This document shows positions 12,131-20,870 of a stretch of 64,000 nucleotides of DNA, in pieces; within the stretch, counting starts at the first letter, position 1; the number at the start of each line of letters is the position of its first letter. The DNA is from Pelomonas caseinilytica. GTDB taxonomy: Bacteria > Pseudomonadota > Gammaproteobacteria > Burkholderiales > Burkholderiaceae_C. The stretch covers positions 205,312 through 269,311 of the forward strand of contig NZ_JAJTWT010000008.1 of NCBI RefSeq assembly GCF_021353235.1, read 5' to 3'. The notes under the pieces were generated by a model that searched no databases, had not been told where the DNA came from, and worked only from the letters and a program-made list of their open reading frames with translations. A program made the position numbers and the translations under genes.

Positions 12131-12952
12131 ATGTCAACCGCCCGTCTTCTGCAGCCCAAAAGCCACCGCATCGGTGCCGGCTTCCAGGCCGATGGCCTGC
12201 GCGAGCCGCTGGAGTTGCTCGACCCTTTCATCATGGTCGACCACTTCCGCATGAGCGAGCCGGTGTTCGCGCCCCATCCCCATGCCGGCTTCTCGGCGGT
12301 GACCTATCTTTTCGACGACTCGGCCGCGGGTCTCCTGAGCCGCGATTCCCTGGGCGGCCAGCATGCCATCCCTCCGGGGGGCCTGCACTGGACCGTCGCC
12401 GGCCGCGGCGTCATGCACGACGAATATCCCGCCGCGCCGGGCCGCGAGACCCACGGCCTGCAGATCTTCGTCAACCTGCCGGCCGACCAAAAGCTGCGCG
12501 GCCCCGCGGTCATGCGCCTGGGGCCTGAGCAGATGCCGCACAGCGCCGGCGCCGGCTGGCGTGCCGTGCAGGTTTTCGGCGGCACGTCCGGACTGGCCCT
12601 GCCCACCGCCGCGAGCCTGTCCATCGTCGACATCGATGGCGGCGCCCAATTCGACTGGCAACTACAGCCGGGCGAGCAGGGCTTTGCCCTCGTCGTCCAG
12701 GGCGGCGGCCAGGCGGGCGAGTTGCCACTCTCCGCCGGCCGCGCGCTGAGCCTGCCGGAAGGCGGGCATGCCTGCATCGCCGCCGAGGCGGCCACGCGCC
12801 TGGCCGTCTTCAGCGGCCGGCCGCTGCGCGAGCCCGTCGTTCGCCATGGGCCCTTCGTCATGAGCGACGAGGGCCAGATCGTCGCCGCCCTGCAGCGCTT
12901 CCAGACCGGCGGCATGGGCCGGCTCAGCCCCAGAAACACCCCGAACGCCTGA
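12131..12952 (+). CDS. Pirin family protein
   Basis: This 273-residue bicupin follows the pirin pattern. HPHAGFSAVTYLF supplies two metal-binding His residues, and HWTVAGRGVMHDE adds the third His and a Glu. A C-terminal cupin follows (about 165-260). Bacterial pirins include quercetinase-like and redox-sensing regulators, and the true substrate is rarely known. An upstream in-frame ATG at 12104 has no properly spaced ribosome site, so I chose 12131. The membrane-fusion gene begins 19 bp after the stop, so the pirin gene probably heads the efflux operon and may relate to the same toxic compound. Confidence 0.85.
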   Translation: MSTARLLQPKSHRIGAGFQADGLREPLELLDPFIMVDHFRMSEPVFAPHPHAGFSAVTYLFDDSAAGLLSRDSLGGQHAIPPGGLHWTVAGRGVMHDEYPAAPGRETHGLQIFVNLPADQKLRGPAVMRLGPEQMPHSAGAGWRAVQVFGGTSGLALPTAASLSIVDIDGGAQFDWQLQPGEQGFALVVQGGGQAGELPLSAGRALSLPEGGHACIAAEAATRLAVFSGRPLREPVVRHGPFVMSDEGQIVAALQRFQTGGMGRLSPRNTPNA

Positions 12953-12971
12953 TCCCCGAGGAACTCGAACA

Positions 12972-14081
12972 ATGAACGCACCGCAAGACAACGCTTCCAA
13001 GCCCGCCGCGCAGCCCGCGCCCCAGAACGGCAAGAAGAGCGGCCCGCCCGTGCCGCTGCTCGTCATCGGCGCCCTGCTGCTCGTCGGCGGCCTCGGCCTC
13101 GGCGGCAGGATGTGGTGGCGCAGCCAGCATCTCGTCGAGACCGACAACGCCTTCGTCGCGGGCCGCCTGCACCCGGTGGCCACGCGCGTCGCCGGCGTCG
13201 TGACGGAGATGCACATGCAGGACAACGCCCTGGTCAAGGCCGGGGACGTGCTGCTGCGCCTGGACCCGGCCGATGCGGCCGTGCAGGTCGAGCGGCTGAA
13301 GGCCCAGGTCGCCCAGGCCGACGCCGCCATCGCCACCAGCGCCGCCCAGGTCGCCCAGGCCAAGGCCCAGGCGGCGGCCACAGGCTCCCAGGTCGCCCAG
13401 GCGGAGGCCGTGCTGGCGCGCACGGAGCTCGATGCCAAGCGCAGCCAGGCCCTCTTCGGCGCCGAGCTGCGCGCCACCAGCAAGCAGGAGCTGGACGCGG
13501 CTCTTGCCGCGCGCGACGTCGCCCGCGCCGACCTGGCCGCCCGCAAGGCCAGCGCCAACGCGGCCAAGGAAGCCGTCGCGGCGGCGGAAAGCGCCCGCCA
13601 GTCGGCCAACGCCCAGAAGAGCGCCGCCCAGGCCCAGCTCAAGGATGCGATCAACCAGCTCGGCTACGTCGAGGTGCGCGCACCGGCGGACGGCCGCATC
13701 GGCAAGCGCACCGTCGAGGTGGGCCAGCGCGTGCAGCCGGGCCAGCAACTGGCCGCCGTCGTCGAGCCCGAGGCCTGGATCGTCGCCAACTTCAAGGAGA
13801 CCCAGCTGGCGAAGATGAAGGTGGGCCAGAAGGTCCACGTCAAGGTCGACGCCTTCCCGGGCCACGAGCTGCTCGCCCGCGTCGACAGCTTCTCGCCGGC
13901 CTCCGGCGCGAGCTTCGCCCTGCTGCCGCCCGACAACGCCACGGGCAACTTCACCAAGATCGTCCAGCGCGTGCCGGTCAAGCTGACCTTCGACCCCGAG
14001 AGCCTCAAGGCGCTGGGCGAGCAGGCCGCGCGCATCGTGCCGGGCCTCTCCGTCCAGGTGGAAGTCGAGATCGCTGAATAA
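12972..14081 (+). CDS. EmrA/HlyD-type membrane fusion protein
   Basis: This 369-residue periplasmic adaptor has one membrane anchor (about residues 20-40). A biotinyl-lipoyl half follows (ETDNAFVAGRLHPVATRVAGVV), then a long Ala/Gln-rich alpha-hairpin (about 90-220) and the second half with beta-barrel (VRAPADGRIGKRTVEVGQ). This is the EmrA pattern of MFS tripartite pumps. It links the inner-membrane EmrB-like pump to the outer-membrane factor encoded next. A GAGGA ribosome site lies about 9 bases before the ATG. The gap to the pump gene is 13 bp. Confidence 0.92.
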   Translation: MNAPQDNASKPAAQPAPQNGKKSGPPVPLLVIGALLLVGGLGLGGRMWWRSQHLVETDNAFVAGRLHPVATRVAGVVTEMHMQDNALVKAGDVLLRLDPADAAVQVERLKAQVAQADAAIATSAAQVAQAKAQAAATGSQVAQAEAVLARTELDAKRSQALFGAELRATSKQELDAALAARDVARADLAARKASANAAKEAVAAAESARQSANAQKSAAQAQLKDAINQLGYVEVRAPADGRIGKRTVEVGQRVQPGQQLAAVVEPEAWIVANFKETQLAKMKVGQKVHVKVDAFPGHELLARVDSFSPASGASFALLPPDNATGNFTKIVQRVPVKLTFDPESLKALGEQAARIVPGLSVQVEVEIAE

Positions 14082-14094
14082 GTCCGGGGCCAGC

Positions 14095-15678
14095 ATGGGC
14101 AACGAAAACTACCTCCCCCCGCCGCCGGGCGAGAAGGTCAGCGGGCGCACCTGGCTGGCCGTGCTGTCCAGCCTGCTGGGCGCCTTCATGGCGGTGCTGG
14201 ACATCGCCATCACCAACTCCTCGCTGAAGGACATCCTCGGCGCGTTGTCGGCCACGCAGGAGGAGGGCTCCTGGATTTCCAGCGCCTACCTGGTGGCCGA
14301 GATCGTCGTCATCCCCCTGGCGGGCTTCCTGGCGATGGTGTTCTCCACGCGCCGCTACCTGGTCGTCAACGTGGCGCTCTTCCTCGTCTTCAGCACTTTG
14401 TGCGGCGTGGCCTGGAGCCTGGAGAGCATGATCGCCTTCCGGGCCGCCCAGGGCTTCACCGGCGGGGTCATGATCCCGATGGCGATGACCCTGGTCACAC
14501 GCAAGCTGCCGCTCAAGAAGCGTCCCATCGGCCTGGCCCTGTTCGGCATGACGGCCACCCTCGCGCCGACCCTCGGCCCGACGGTGGGTGGCTACCTCAC
14601 CGAGCTCTACGGCTGGCCCAGCATCTTCTACATCAACTGGGTGCCCGGCGCACTGCTGATGCTGGGCGTCAGCATCGGCCTCGAGAAGGAGCCGATGAAC
14701 CTGAAGCTGCTGCGCGACGTCGACTGGTGGGGCATCCTCTTCATGGCCGTGGGCCTGGGCTCGCTGACCGCGATGCTGGAGGAGGGCAATGCCAAGGACT
14801 GGTTCCAGAGCCGCTTCATCGTCACCGCCGCCGTCTTCGCCATCGCCGGCCTCTACGGCTGGGCCTGGCGGGGCCTGACGCGCAAGAACACCTTCATCGA
14901 CCTGCACATCCTCGGCCGCCCGAGCTTCCTCATCGCGGGCGTCATCGCCTTCACGACGGGCATGGGCCTGTACGGCTCGGCCTTCATCCTGCCGCTCTAC
15001 CTCGGCCAGATCGCCAACTACACGCCGATGCAGATCGGCCTCGTGATCATGTGGATGGGGCTGCCGCAGCTCTTCATCATGCCCTTCGCGGCGCGCCTGT
15101 CCACCAAGCTCGACAACCGCGTGATGATGAGCGTGGGCCTCGCCCTGTTCGCCGCGTCGTGCTTCATGAACACCCACATGAGCGCCGACACGGCCGGCCC
15201 CGAGCTGATCGCCGCCCAGGTGGTGCGGGCGCTCGGCCAGCCGCTGATCATGATCACGCTGACCAACTTCGCGGTGAACGGCATCCCGCCCAACCTGCTG
15301 CCCAGCGCCTCGGGCATGTTCAACATGATGCGCAACCTCGGCGGCTCGGTCGGCATCGCCACGCTGGCCACGCTGCTGACCAACCGCGAGCACCTGCACA
15401 GCGCCCGCGTCGGCGAGGCCGTCAGCCTCTACGAGCCGGCCACGCAGGCGCGGCTGGAAGCGCTGTCGCAGAACTTCGCATCCAAGGGCTTCGACCTCGC
15501 CACCGCCCAGGACATGGCCATCAAGGCGCTGGACAACGTCGTGCGCCGCGACAGCTTCGTCATGGCCTACAACGACGCCTTCCTGGTGCTGGGCATCGCC
15601 CTCGTCAGCTGCGTGGCCATCGTCTGGCTGAGCAAGAAGGTGCTGGGCGGCGCCGCTTCCGCCGAAGCCGCGCATTGA
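14095..15678 (+). CDS. EmrB/QacA-family (DHA2) MFS drug efflux pump
   Basis: This 527-residue protein has about 14 hydrophobic segments and the DHA2 features. The first helix contains FMAVLDIAITNSSLKDI, close to the family LDxTIVNxAL motif. The motif C-like GLALFGMTATLAPTLGPTVGGYL is in helix 5. It exports lipophilic or aromatic compounds using the proton gradient, together with its adaptor and outer-membrane partners. The substrate cannot be read from the sequence. A palindromic repeat follows the stop before the outer-membrane gene. Confidence 0.93.
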   Translation: MGNENYLPPPPGEKVSGRTWLAVLSSLLGAFMAVLDIAITNSSLKDILGALSATQEEGSWISSAYLVAEIVVIPLAGFLAMVFSTRRYLVVNVALFLVFSTLCGVAWSLESMIAFRAAQGFTGGVMIPMAMTLVTRKLPLKKRPIGLALFGMTATLAPTLGPTVGGYLTELYGWPSIFYINWVPGALLMLGVSIGLEKEPMNLKLLRDVDWWGILFMAVGLGSLTAMLEEGNAKDWFQSRFIVTAAVFAIAGLYGWAWRGLTRKNTFIDLHILGRPSFLIAGVIAFTTGMGLYGSAFILPLYLGQIANYTPMQIGLVIMWMGLPQLFIMPFAARLSTKLDNRVMMSVGLALFAASCFMNTHMSADTAGPELIAAQVVRALGQPLIMITLTNFAVNGIPPNLLPSASGMFNMMRNLGGSVGIATLATLLTNREHLHSARVGEAVSLYEPATQARLEALSQNFASKGFDLATAQDMAIKALDNVVRRDSFVMAYNDAFLVLGIALVSCVAIVWLSKKVLGGAASAEAAH

Positions 15679-15770
15679 TGGCCCACCCCCGAAGCGCTCC
15701 GCGCTCCCCTCAAGGGGGCGCAGCCAGTGGCCCGGCAAAGCCGGCTCCACGGCTGCCGCTGGATCGAACC
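15679..15770 (+). repeat. Second palindromic repeat family (CCCCT-AAGGGGG), copy 1
   Basis: Directly after the pump stop codon lie a CCCACCCCCGAAGCGC segment, the CCCCTCAAGGGGG stem and a CCGGCAAAGCCGG hairpin, ending in GCCGCTGG. A related copy follows the tolQ stop at 59249-59163 in the same sense orientation. Both lie inside operons, so they may set expression ratios or stabilise upstream mRNA rather than stop transcription fully. Confidence 0.6.
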
Positions 15771-15789
15771 CTCTGATTCGGAGAATGAA

Positions 15790-17211
15790 ATGAATGCCAA
15801 GTTTGTCCTGACGCTGCTGATGTCCGCCGCGCTCGCGGCCTGCTCGACGCTGGGCCCCAACTACCAGGCGCCCGCCGCCAACGCGCCTGAGGCCTACCGC
15901 GCCGCCGCGCCCACGGCCGGCGCCGAACTGCAGCGCGACTGGTGGCGCATGTTCGGCGACGCTCAGCTCGACGCCCTCGAGGCCCAGGCCCTGCAGGCCA
16001 GCCCCACGCTCGCCGCGGCTGCCGCCCGCATCGAGCGGGCCCGCGCCGTCTACGGGGCCACGCGTGCCGACGAGCTGCCGCGCGTCGAGGTCGGCGCCAG
16101 CGAGACCGGCCTGCGCACCTCGGCCAAGTCCGTCACCACGCCGGTCCTCGGCGGCCAGCCCATCACCTTCGAGGGCTGGCAGACCGGCGTCCAGGCCACG
16201 CTCGGCTGGGAGATCGACCTCTGGGGCCGCGTCAAGCGCCAGGCCGAGGCCGCTCAGGCCCAGCTCGACGCCTCCTCGCTGGACGCCGCGGCCGCCCGCG
16301 TCGCCCTGACGGCCGACGTCGCCGCCGCCTACTGGCAGTGGCGCGCCCTGGCCGACGAGGCCCAGGCCCTGCAGCGCCTGCGCGACAGCCGCGCCAAGGC
16401 CTTCCAGGTGGCGCAGACGCGCTTCGACGCCGGCGCCTCGACGACGCAGGACCTCGAGCGCGTGCGTGCCGAGCTGGCCGCGGCCGACGCCGACGTGGCC
16501 GACCTGCCGCGCCGCCAGGCCCTGGTGCTCAACCAGCTCGCGGCCCTGACCGGCCAGCCGGCGGCCGAACTCAGGCTGCAGGCCGCGCCCCTGGCCACGC
16601 CGCCGCAGATCCGCGCCGGCCTGCCTTCCGAGCTGCTGCAACGCCGGCCCGACCTGGCCCAGAGCCTGGCCCAGCTCCACGCGGCCACGGCCCAGGTCGG
16701 CATTGCCGAGGCGGCCTTTTACCCGTCCATCCGCCTGACCGGCAGCTTCGGTTACCAGAGCAAGGACCTGAGCGACCTCGTCTCCGCCCCGGCACGCCTC
16801 TACAACTTCGGGCCCAGCATCTCGCTGCCCATCTTCGAGGGCGGGCGCAACAAGGCCAACCTGGCGGGCGCCAAGGCCCAGGTCGACGAGTCGCTCGCGG
16901 CCTTCCGCGGCCGCATGCTGCAGGCCCTGCGCGAGGTCGATGACGCCCTGGCCGAACTGCAGGGTCGCGCGGCTGTCGTGGAGGCGCAGAACCGTACGCT
17001 GGCCTCATCCGGCCAGGCGCTCGCCGTGGCCCGCAGCCGCTACGACAAGGGTGCGGTCAGCTACCTCGACGTGACGGAGGCCGAGCGCACGCCGCTGACC
17101 ACCGAGCGTGCCCTGGCCCAGTTGCGTGGCGCGCAGTGGGCGGCGACGGCGCAGCTCGTGAAGGCGCTGGGCGGCGGGTGGGGCTCCCGGGACGAGGGCG
17201 CGGGCGGCTGA
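15790..17211 (+). CDS. Outer-membrane efflux lipoprotein (NodT/OprM family)
   Basis: This 473-residue protein starts with a lipoprotein signal peptide; the lipobox LAAC puts the acylated Cys at residue 18. Two OEP repeats follow, with the NodT-type markers LGPNYQAP, WEIDLWGRVKRQ and RRPDLAQSLAQLHAATAQVGIAEAAFYPSI. It forms the TolC-like trimeric channel that completes the pump encoded upstream. I chose ATG 15790 because GGAG lies about 6 bases upstream and the signal peptide begins there. The C-terminal tail is Gly-rich. waaA ends 10 bp away on the other strand. Confidence 0.93.
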   Translation: MNAKFVLTLLMSAALAACSTLGPNYQAPAANAPEAYRAAAPTAGAELQRDWWRMFGDAQLDALEAQALQASPTLAAAAARIERARAVYGATRADELPRVEVGASETGLRTSAKSVTTPVLGGQPITFEGWQTGVQATLGWEIDLWGRVKRQAEAAQAQLDASSLDAAAARVALTADVAAAYWQWRALADEAQALQRLRDSRAKAFQVAQTRFDAGASTTQDLERVRAELAAADADVADLPRRQALVLNQLAALTGQPAAELRLQAAPLATPPQIRAGLPSELLQRRPDLAQSLAQLHAATAQVGIAEAAFYPSIRLTGSFGYQSKDLSDLVSAPARLYNFGPSISLPIFEGGRNKANLAGAKAQVDESLAAFRGRMLQALREVDDALAELQGRAAVVEAQNRTLASSGQALAVARSRYDKGAVSYLDVTEAERTPLTTERALAQLRGAQWAATAQLVKALGGGWGSRDEGAGG

Positions 17212-17221
17212 GGCCGGCGCG

Positions 17222-18514
17222 TCAGGGCGGCGAAGGAGTGGGGTGCGAAACCGCCAGCAAGGCGTCCGCCATGCGGCCGGCGGCACCACGGTTCGCGCCG
17301 GCGAAGGCCAGGGCGGCTGCGGCCATCGTCCCACGCGACGGGGCGTCAGCGCAGAGGGTCAGCCCGCGCGTGACCGCCTCGCCCAGCGTCGCACAGCGCT
17401 CGGCCGCCCCCGCCGCCAGCGCCAGCTCCGTCGCCTCGGCGAAATTGAAGGTGTGCGGCCCGGCCAGCACCGGGCAGCCGCAGGCCGCCGCCTCGATGAG
17501 GTTCTGGCCGCCCAGCGGCTCGAAGCTGCCGCCCAGCAGGGCGACGCTGGCCAGGCCGTAGTACAGCGGCATCTCGCGCATCGAGTCGCCCAGCCACACG
17601 TCCGCCGCCAGCGCCTGGGGCGGCGGCTCGTCGGTCCAGGTGCTGCGGCGGGCGAGGGCCAGGCCGGCCTGGGTCACCAGCGCGGCCACTTCGTCGAAGC
17701 GCTGCGGGTGGCGCGGCACGATGGCCAGCAGCGGGCGAGGCGAGGGCTGGCGCACCCAGAGGTCGAGCAAGGCCTGCTCCTCGCCTTCGCGGCTGACGGC
17801 CAGCATCAGCACCGGGCGGCCCAGCCGCGCCGCCCAGGCCTGGCCACGGGCGATGAGGGCGGGGTCCACGGCGATGTCGTACTTCAGGTTGCCGGCCACC
17901 TCGACGCGCGGCGCGCCCATGGCGCGCAGCCGGCCGGCGTCGGCCTCGGTCTGGGCCAGCACCAGGGCCAGGCGCCGGGCGGCGGGGCGCATCAGCGACT
18001 CGAAGCGCAGGCCCTGGCGCAGGCTCTTCTCGGACAGGCGTGCATTGGCCAGCACCATCGGCAGCCGGGCGCAGCGGGCCTCGTTCTGCAGCACGGGCCA
18101 GACCTCGGTTTCCATCAGCACGCCGAGCCGCGGCTGCCAGTGCCGCAGGAAACGGCGCACGGCACCGGGCGTGTCATAGGGCAGCCAGGTCAGCGCATCA
18201 CCGTCGCGCAGCAGGACCTGGGCGGCCTCGCGGCCGGTGGCGGTGGAGTGGGTCAGCAGGATGCGCAGGCCCGGCTCCCGCTCGCGCAGTGCGGCGACGA
18301 GGGCGCTGGCGGCGCGGGTCTCGCCGAGGGACACGGCATGGATCCACAGCCGGCCGCGTTCGGTAGAGGCGCCACCGTAGAAGCCCAGGCGCTCGCCCAG
18401 GGCCTGGCGGTAGAGCGGCTCGCGGGCGCCGCGCCGCCACAGGCGCAGCAGGTACAGGGGCGTCAGCAACCGCAGCGCGGCGGCATAGAGGGCCAGCGCG
18501 AGGCCCTCGGGCAT
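17222..18514 (-). CDS. waaA: 3-deoxy-D-manno-octulosonic acid (Kdo) transferase WaaA
   Basis: This 430-residue GT-B glycosyltransferase transfers Kdo from CMP-Kdo to lipid IVA in lipopolysaccharide synthesis. There is an N-terminal membrane-anchor helix (about 1-20). The family sequences WIHAVSLGETRAA, GVLMETEVWP and FEPLGGQNLIEAAACGCPVLAGPHTFNF are intact, and the early Glu of SLGE is the expected catalytic base. The ATG at 18514 shares one base with the stop of the upstream TPR gene (TGATG), which decides the start and implies translational coupling. Confidence 0.95.
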   Translation of the reverse strand: MPEGLALALYAAALRLLTPLYLLRLWRRGAREPLYRQALGERLGFYGGASTERGRLWIHAVSLGETRAASALVAALREREPGLRILLTHSTATGREAAQVLLRDGDALTWLPYDTPGAVRRFLRHWQPRLGVLMETEVWPVLQNEARCARLPMVLANARLSEKSLRQGLRFESLMRPAARRLALVLAQTEADAGRLRAMGAPRVEVAGNLKYDIAVDPALIARGQAWAARLGRPVLMLAVSREGEEQALLDLWVRQPSPRPLLAIVPRHPQRFDEVAALVTQAGLALARRSTWTDEPPPQALAADVWLGDSMREMPLYYGLASVALLGGSFEPLGGQNLIEAAACGCPVLAGPHTFNFAEATELALAAGAAERCATLGEAVTRGLTLCADAPSRGTMAAAALAFAGANRGAAGRMADALLAVSHPTPSPP

Positions 18515-19269
18515 CAGCCGCCCTTCCTGGCCAGCTCGTGGGCCGCCTTCAGGCGGCGCATGACCGGTTCGTTGAGCTGACGGCTGACGGGGTTCCACTG
18601 CCGCACTTGGCGATCGATCTCGGTCTGCAGCCTGGCCGCAGTGGCGGCATCACCGCTGGCCAGCGCCCAGATCGAGTACTCGGCATGCGCCTCGAAGCTG
18701 CCGTAGCGGCGCACGGCCTCCTCGAAGCACTCACGTGCCTCGGCCGTGCGCGAGGTGCCGGCGTAGCTGCGCGCGAGCAGCAGCAGGACCTGGTCGGGCC
18801 GGTAGTCGGGGCGGTCGCCCTTGAGCGCCTGCAGGTGGGGCAGGGCGTCGGCGTAGCGCTGGCATTCCACCCAGGCCCACACGGCACCGAAGCGGATGTC
18901 GGGGTCGTTGGCGAAGGGCCCCTTGAGCGCGCCTTCGTAGAGCTGCGCGGCCTCGGCGGGCTCGCCGGCGCCGAGCAGGGCCTCGGCCAGGCGCATCTGG
19001 TTCTGGGCCGAGGGCGACGCGTCGAGCGCCGCCCGGGCCTCCCGCACGTCACGCCCCGGGTCCATGGCCCGCGCGGCGGCCGTCACGGCCTTGCGCGCGC
19101 CATGGTCCAGCCGCGAATTGGGCAGGTAGACGGCGAAGAAGTACACCAGGCTGCCCAGCAGCGGGAAGGCGAAGAGGATGAAGAGCCAGTACAGCTGCTG
19201 GCCGCTGCGCACGACGTGGACCGCGCACAGCAGCGCGATCAGGATGTGCAGGCCGCCGATCAATGGCAT
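18514..19269 (-). CDS. TPR protein with two N-terminal membrane segments
   Basis: This 251-residue protein begins with two hydrophobic segments (about residues 3-20 and 27-47, LYWLFILFAFPLLGSLVYFF) resembling the phospholipase D-nuclease N-terminal (PLDc_N) membrane module. A soluble part with several tetratricopeptide-like helix pairs follows (about 75-235). No catalytic motif is present. Its coupling to waaA suggests an envelope role, perhaps as an assembly scaffold, but the function is unknown. The ATG at 19269 matches the beginning of the membrane segment. Confidence 0.75.
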   Translation of the reverse strand: MPLIGGLHILIALLCAVHVVRSGQQLYWLFILFAFPLLGSLVYFFAVYLPNSRLDHGARKAVTAAARAMDPGRDVREARAALDASPSAQNQMRLAEALLGAGEPAEAAQLYEGALKGPFANDPDIRFGAVWAWVECQRYADALPHLQALKGDRPDYRPDQVLLLLARSYAGTSRTAEARECFEEAVRRYGSFEAHAEYSIWALASGDAATAARLQTEIDRQVRQWNPVSRQLNEPVMRRLKAAHELARKGG

Positions 19270-19285
19270 GTCGTTCTCCCTGGAT

Positions 19286-19335
19286 GATCTTCTGCGGGCC
19301 GAGCGCCGGGCCGATCCCAAGCCGGCCCGAGGGGC
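19286..19335 (-). repeat. Short copy of the stop-associated repeat
   Basis: Read on the minus strand, this copy starts right after the phosphomannomutase stop codon. It contains GGCCCCTCG, then GGCCGGCTTGGGATCGGCCC and a CGGCCCGC end. The middle hairpin is missing, as in the copy at 292. Confidence 0.55.
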
Positions 19336-19336
19336 C

Positions 19337-20734
19337 TCAATGCCCCGCGGCGAATTTCGCGTCGGGCTTCACGCGCTTGAGCTGGGCCAGCACGTCGTGC
19401 TGGATGCGCTCCAGCGCCTCGGGCGTGTGGCCCTCGAAGCGCAGCACCAGCACCGGCGTGGTGTTGGACGGGCGGATCAGACCGAAGCCGTCGGCGTACT
19501 CGAAGCGCATGCCGTCGATGGTGTTGATCTCCAGCACGCCGGGCAGGTCCTTCTCGGTCACCAGCGCCTTGAGCTTCTTGACCACCTCGTGGTGCTCGCC
19601 CTCGGCGCAGGGCACGTTGATCTCGGGCGTGTTGAAGCTGTTGGGCAGGGCCTTGAGGGTGGCGCTCGGGTCGGCGTCGCGGCTCAGGATCTCCAGCATG
19701 CGGCCGGCCGTGTACATGGCGTCGTCGAAGCCGTACCAGCGCTCGGCGAAGAAGATGTGTCCCGACAGCTCGCCGGCCAGCGGCGCGCCGGTCTCCTTGA
19801 GCTTGGCCTTGGCCAGGGAGTGGCCCGTCATCCACATCAGCGGCTTGCCGCCGTGTTCGCGGATCCACGGCGCCAGGCGCTGGGTGCACTTGACGTCGAA
19901 GATGATCTCGGCGCCCGGCAGGCGCTTGAGGATGTCGGCCGCGATCAGCATGATCTGGCGGTCAGGCATGATCATCTCGCCGTCCTTCGTGACGATGCCG
20001 AGGCGGTCCCCGTCGCCGTCGAAGGCCAGGCCCAGCTCGGCATCGCAGGCGTGCACGATGCGCTTGAGGTCCTCGAGGTTCTCGGGGCGGCTGGGGTCGG
20101 GATGGTGGTTGGGAAAGTCGCCGTCCACCTTGGAGTAGATGTCGACGACCTCGCAGCCCAGCGCGCGCAGGATGGCCGGGGCCGAGGCGCCGGGGATGCC
20201 GTTGCCGCTGTCCACGACGATCTTCATCGGCCGGGCCAGCTTGCAGTCCCTGACGATGCGGGCGGTGTACTCGGGCACCACGTCCATCCGGCCGACGCGG
20301 CCCTTGCCGGTGGCGTAGTCCTCGGCCTCGATGCGCTGGCGCAGGCGCTGGATCTGCTCGCCGTAGACGGCGGCGCCCTTGAGCACCATCTTGAAGCCGT
20401 TGTAGTCCTTGGGGTTGTGGCTGCCGGTGACCTGGATGCCGGAGTTGCAGCCGTGCTTGCCGCGCGTGGCGGCCACGTAATAGAGCATGGGCGTCGTCAC
20501 GGCGCCGATGTCGACGACGTCCAGGCCCGTCGAGGCGATGCCGCGGATGAGCGCGGCGACGAGGCCGGGGCCGGACAGGCGGCCGTCGCGGCCCACGGCC
20601 ACGGCCTTCTCGCCGGCGGCGCGGGCCTCGGTGCCGAAGGCGCGGCCCAGGTGCTCGGCGAGTTCCTCGTTCAAGGTCTGGCCGACGACGCCGCGGATGT
20701 CGTAGGCCTTGAAGATGGATGCGTGAACCTGCAT
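19337..20734 (-). CDS. Phosphomannomutase/phosphoglucomutase (AlgC family)
   Basis: This 465-residue enzyme matches the alpha-D-phosphohexomutase family. The start is FKAYDIRGVVGQTLNE. The phosphoserine loop reads VTGSHNPKDYNGFK, with the Ser carrying the phosphate. The metal-binding loop is FDGDGDRLG, the sugar-specificity loop is GELSGHIFF, and the C-terminal phosphate-binding loop is IRPSNTTPVLVLRFEG. It interconverts 1- and 6-phosphates of mannose or glucose, feeding LPS and exopolysaccharide synthesis. The GELSG loop favours the bifunctional PMM/PGM type. I chose ATG 20734; upstream in-frame codons run into the histidine kinase promoter. Confidence 0.93.
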   Translation of the reverse strand: MQVHASIFKAYDIRGVVGQTLNEELAEHLGRAFGTEARAAGEKAVAVGRDGRLSGPGLVAALIRGIASTGLDVVDIGAVTTPMLYYVAATRGKHGCNSGIQVTGSHNPKDYNGFKMVLKGAAVYGEQIQRLRQRIEAEDYATGKGRVGRMDVVPEYTARIVRDCKLARPMKIVVDSGNGIPGASAPAILRALGCEVVDIYSKVDGDFPNHHPDPSRPENLEDLKRIVHACDAELGLAFDGDGDRLGIVTKDGEMIMPDRQIMLIAADILKRLPGAEIIFDVKCTQRLAPWIREHGGKPLMWMTGHSLAKAKLKETGAPLAGELSGHIFFAERWYGFDDAMYTAGRMLEILSRDADPSATLKALPNSFNTPEINVPCAEGEHHEVVKKLKALVTEKDLPGVLEINTIDGMRFEYADGFGLIRPSNTTPVLVLRFEGHTPEALERIQHDVLAQLKRVKPDAKFAAGH

Positions 20735-20856
20735 GGATGCCTCGGAAGCTGGGGTTTGAAAATCGCGGCGGATTGTAGGCACGCCCCATGGCCGGCCATC
20801 CGTCGGCCGCGCTGTCGATCCGTCGCCCATCCAGGGGATAGGCGGGGGCCGCTTCC

Positions 20857-20862
20857 TACACT
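20857..20862 (+). promoter_or_regulatory. Leaderless -10 box of the histidine kinase gene
   Basis: TACACT ends 8 bases before ATG 20871, so the expected transcription start is at or next to the start codon. No Shine-Dalgarno sequence is present. The 136-bp region 20735-20870 also holds the promoter of the divergent mutase gene. Confidence 0.5.
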
Positions 20863-20870
20863 CGCATCCC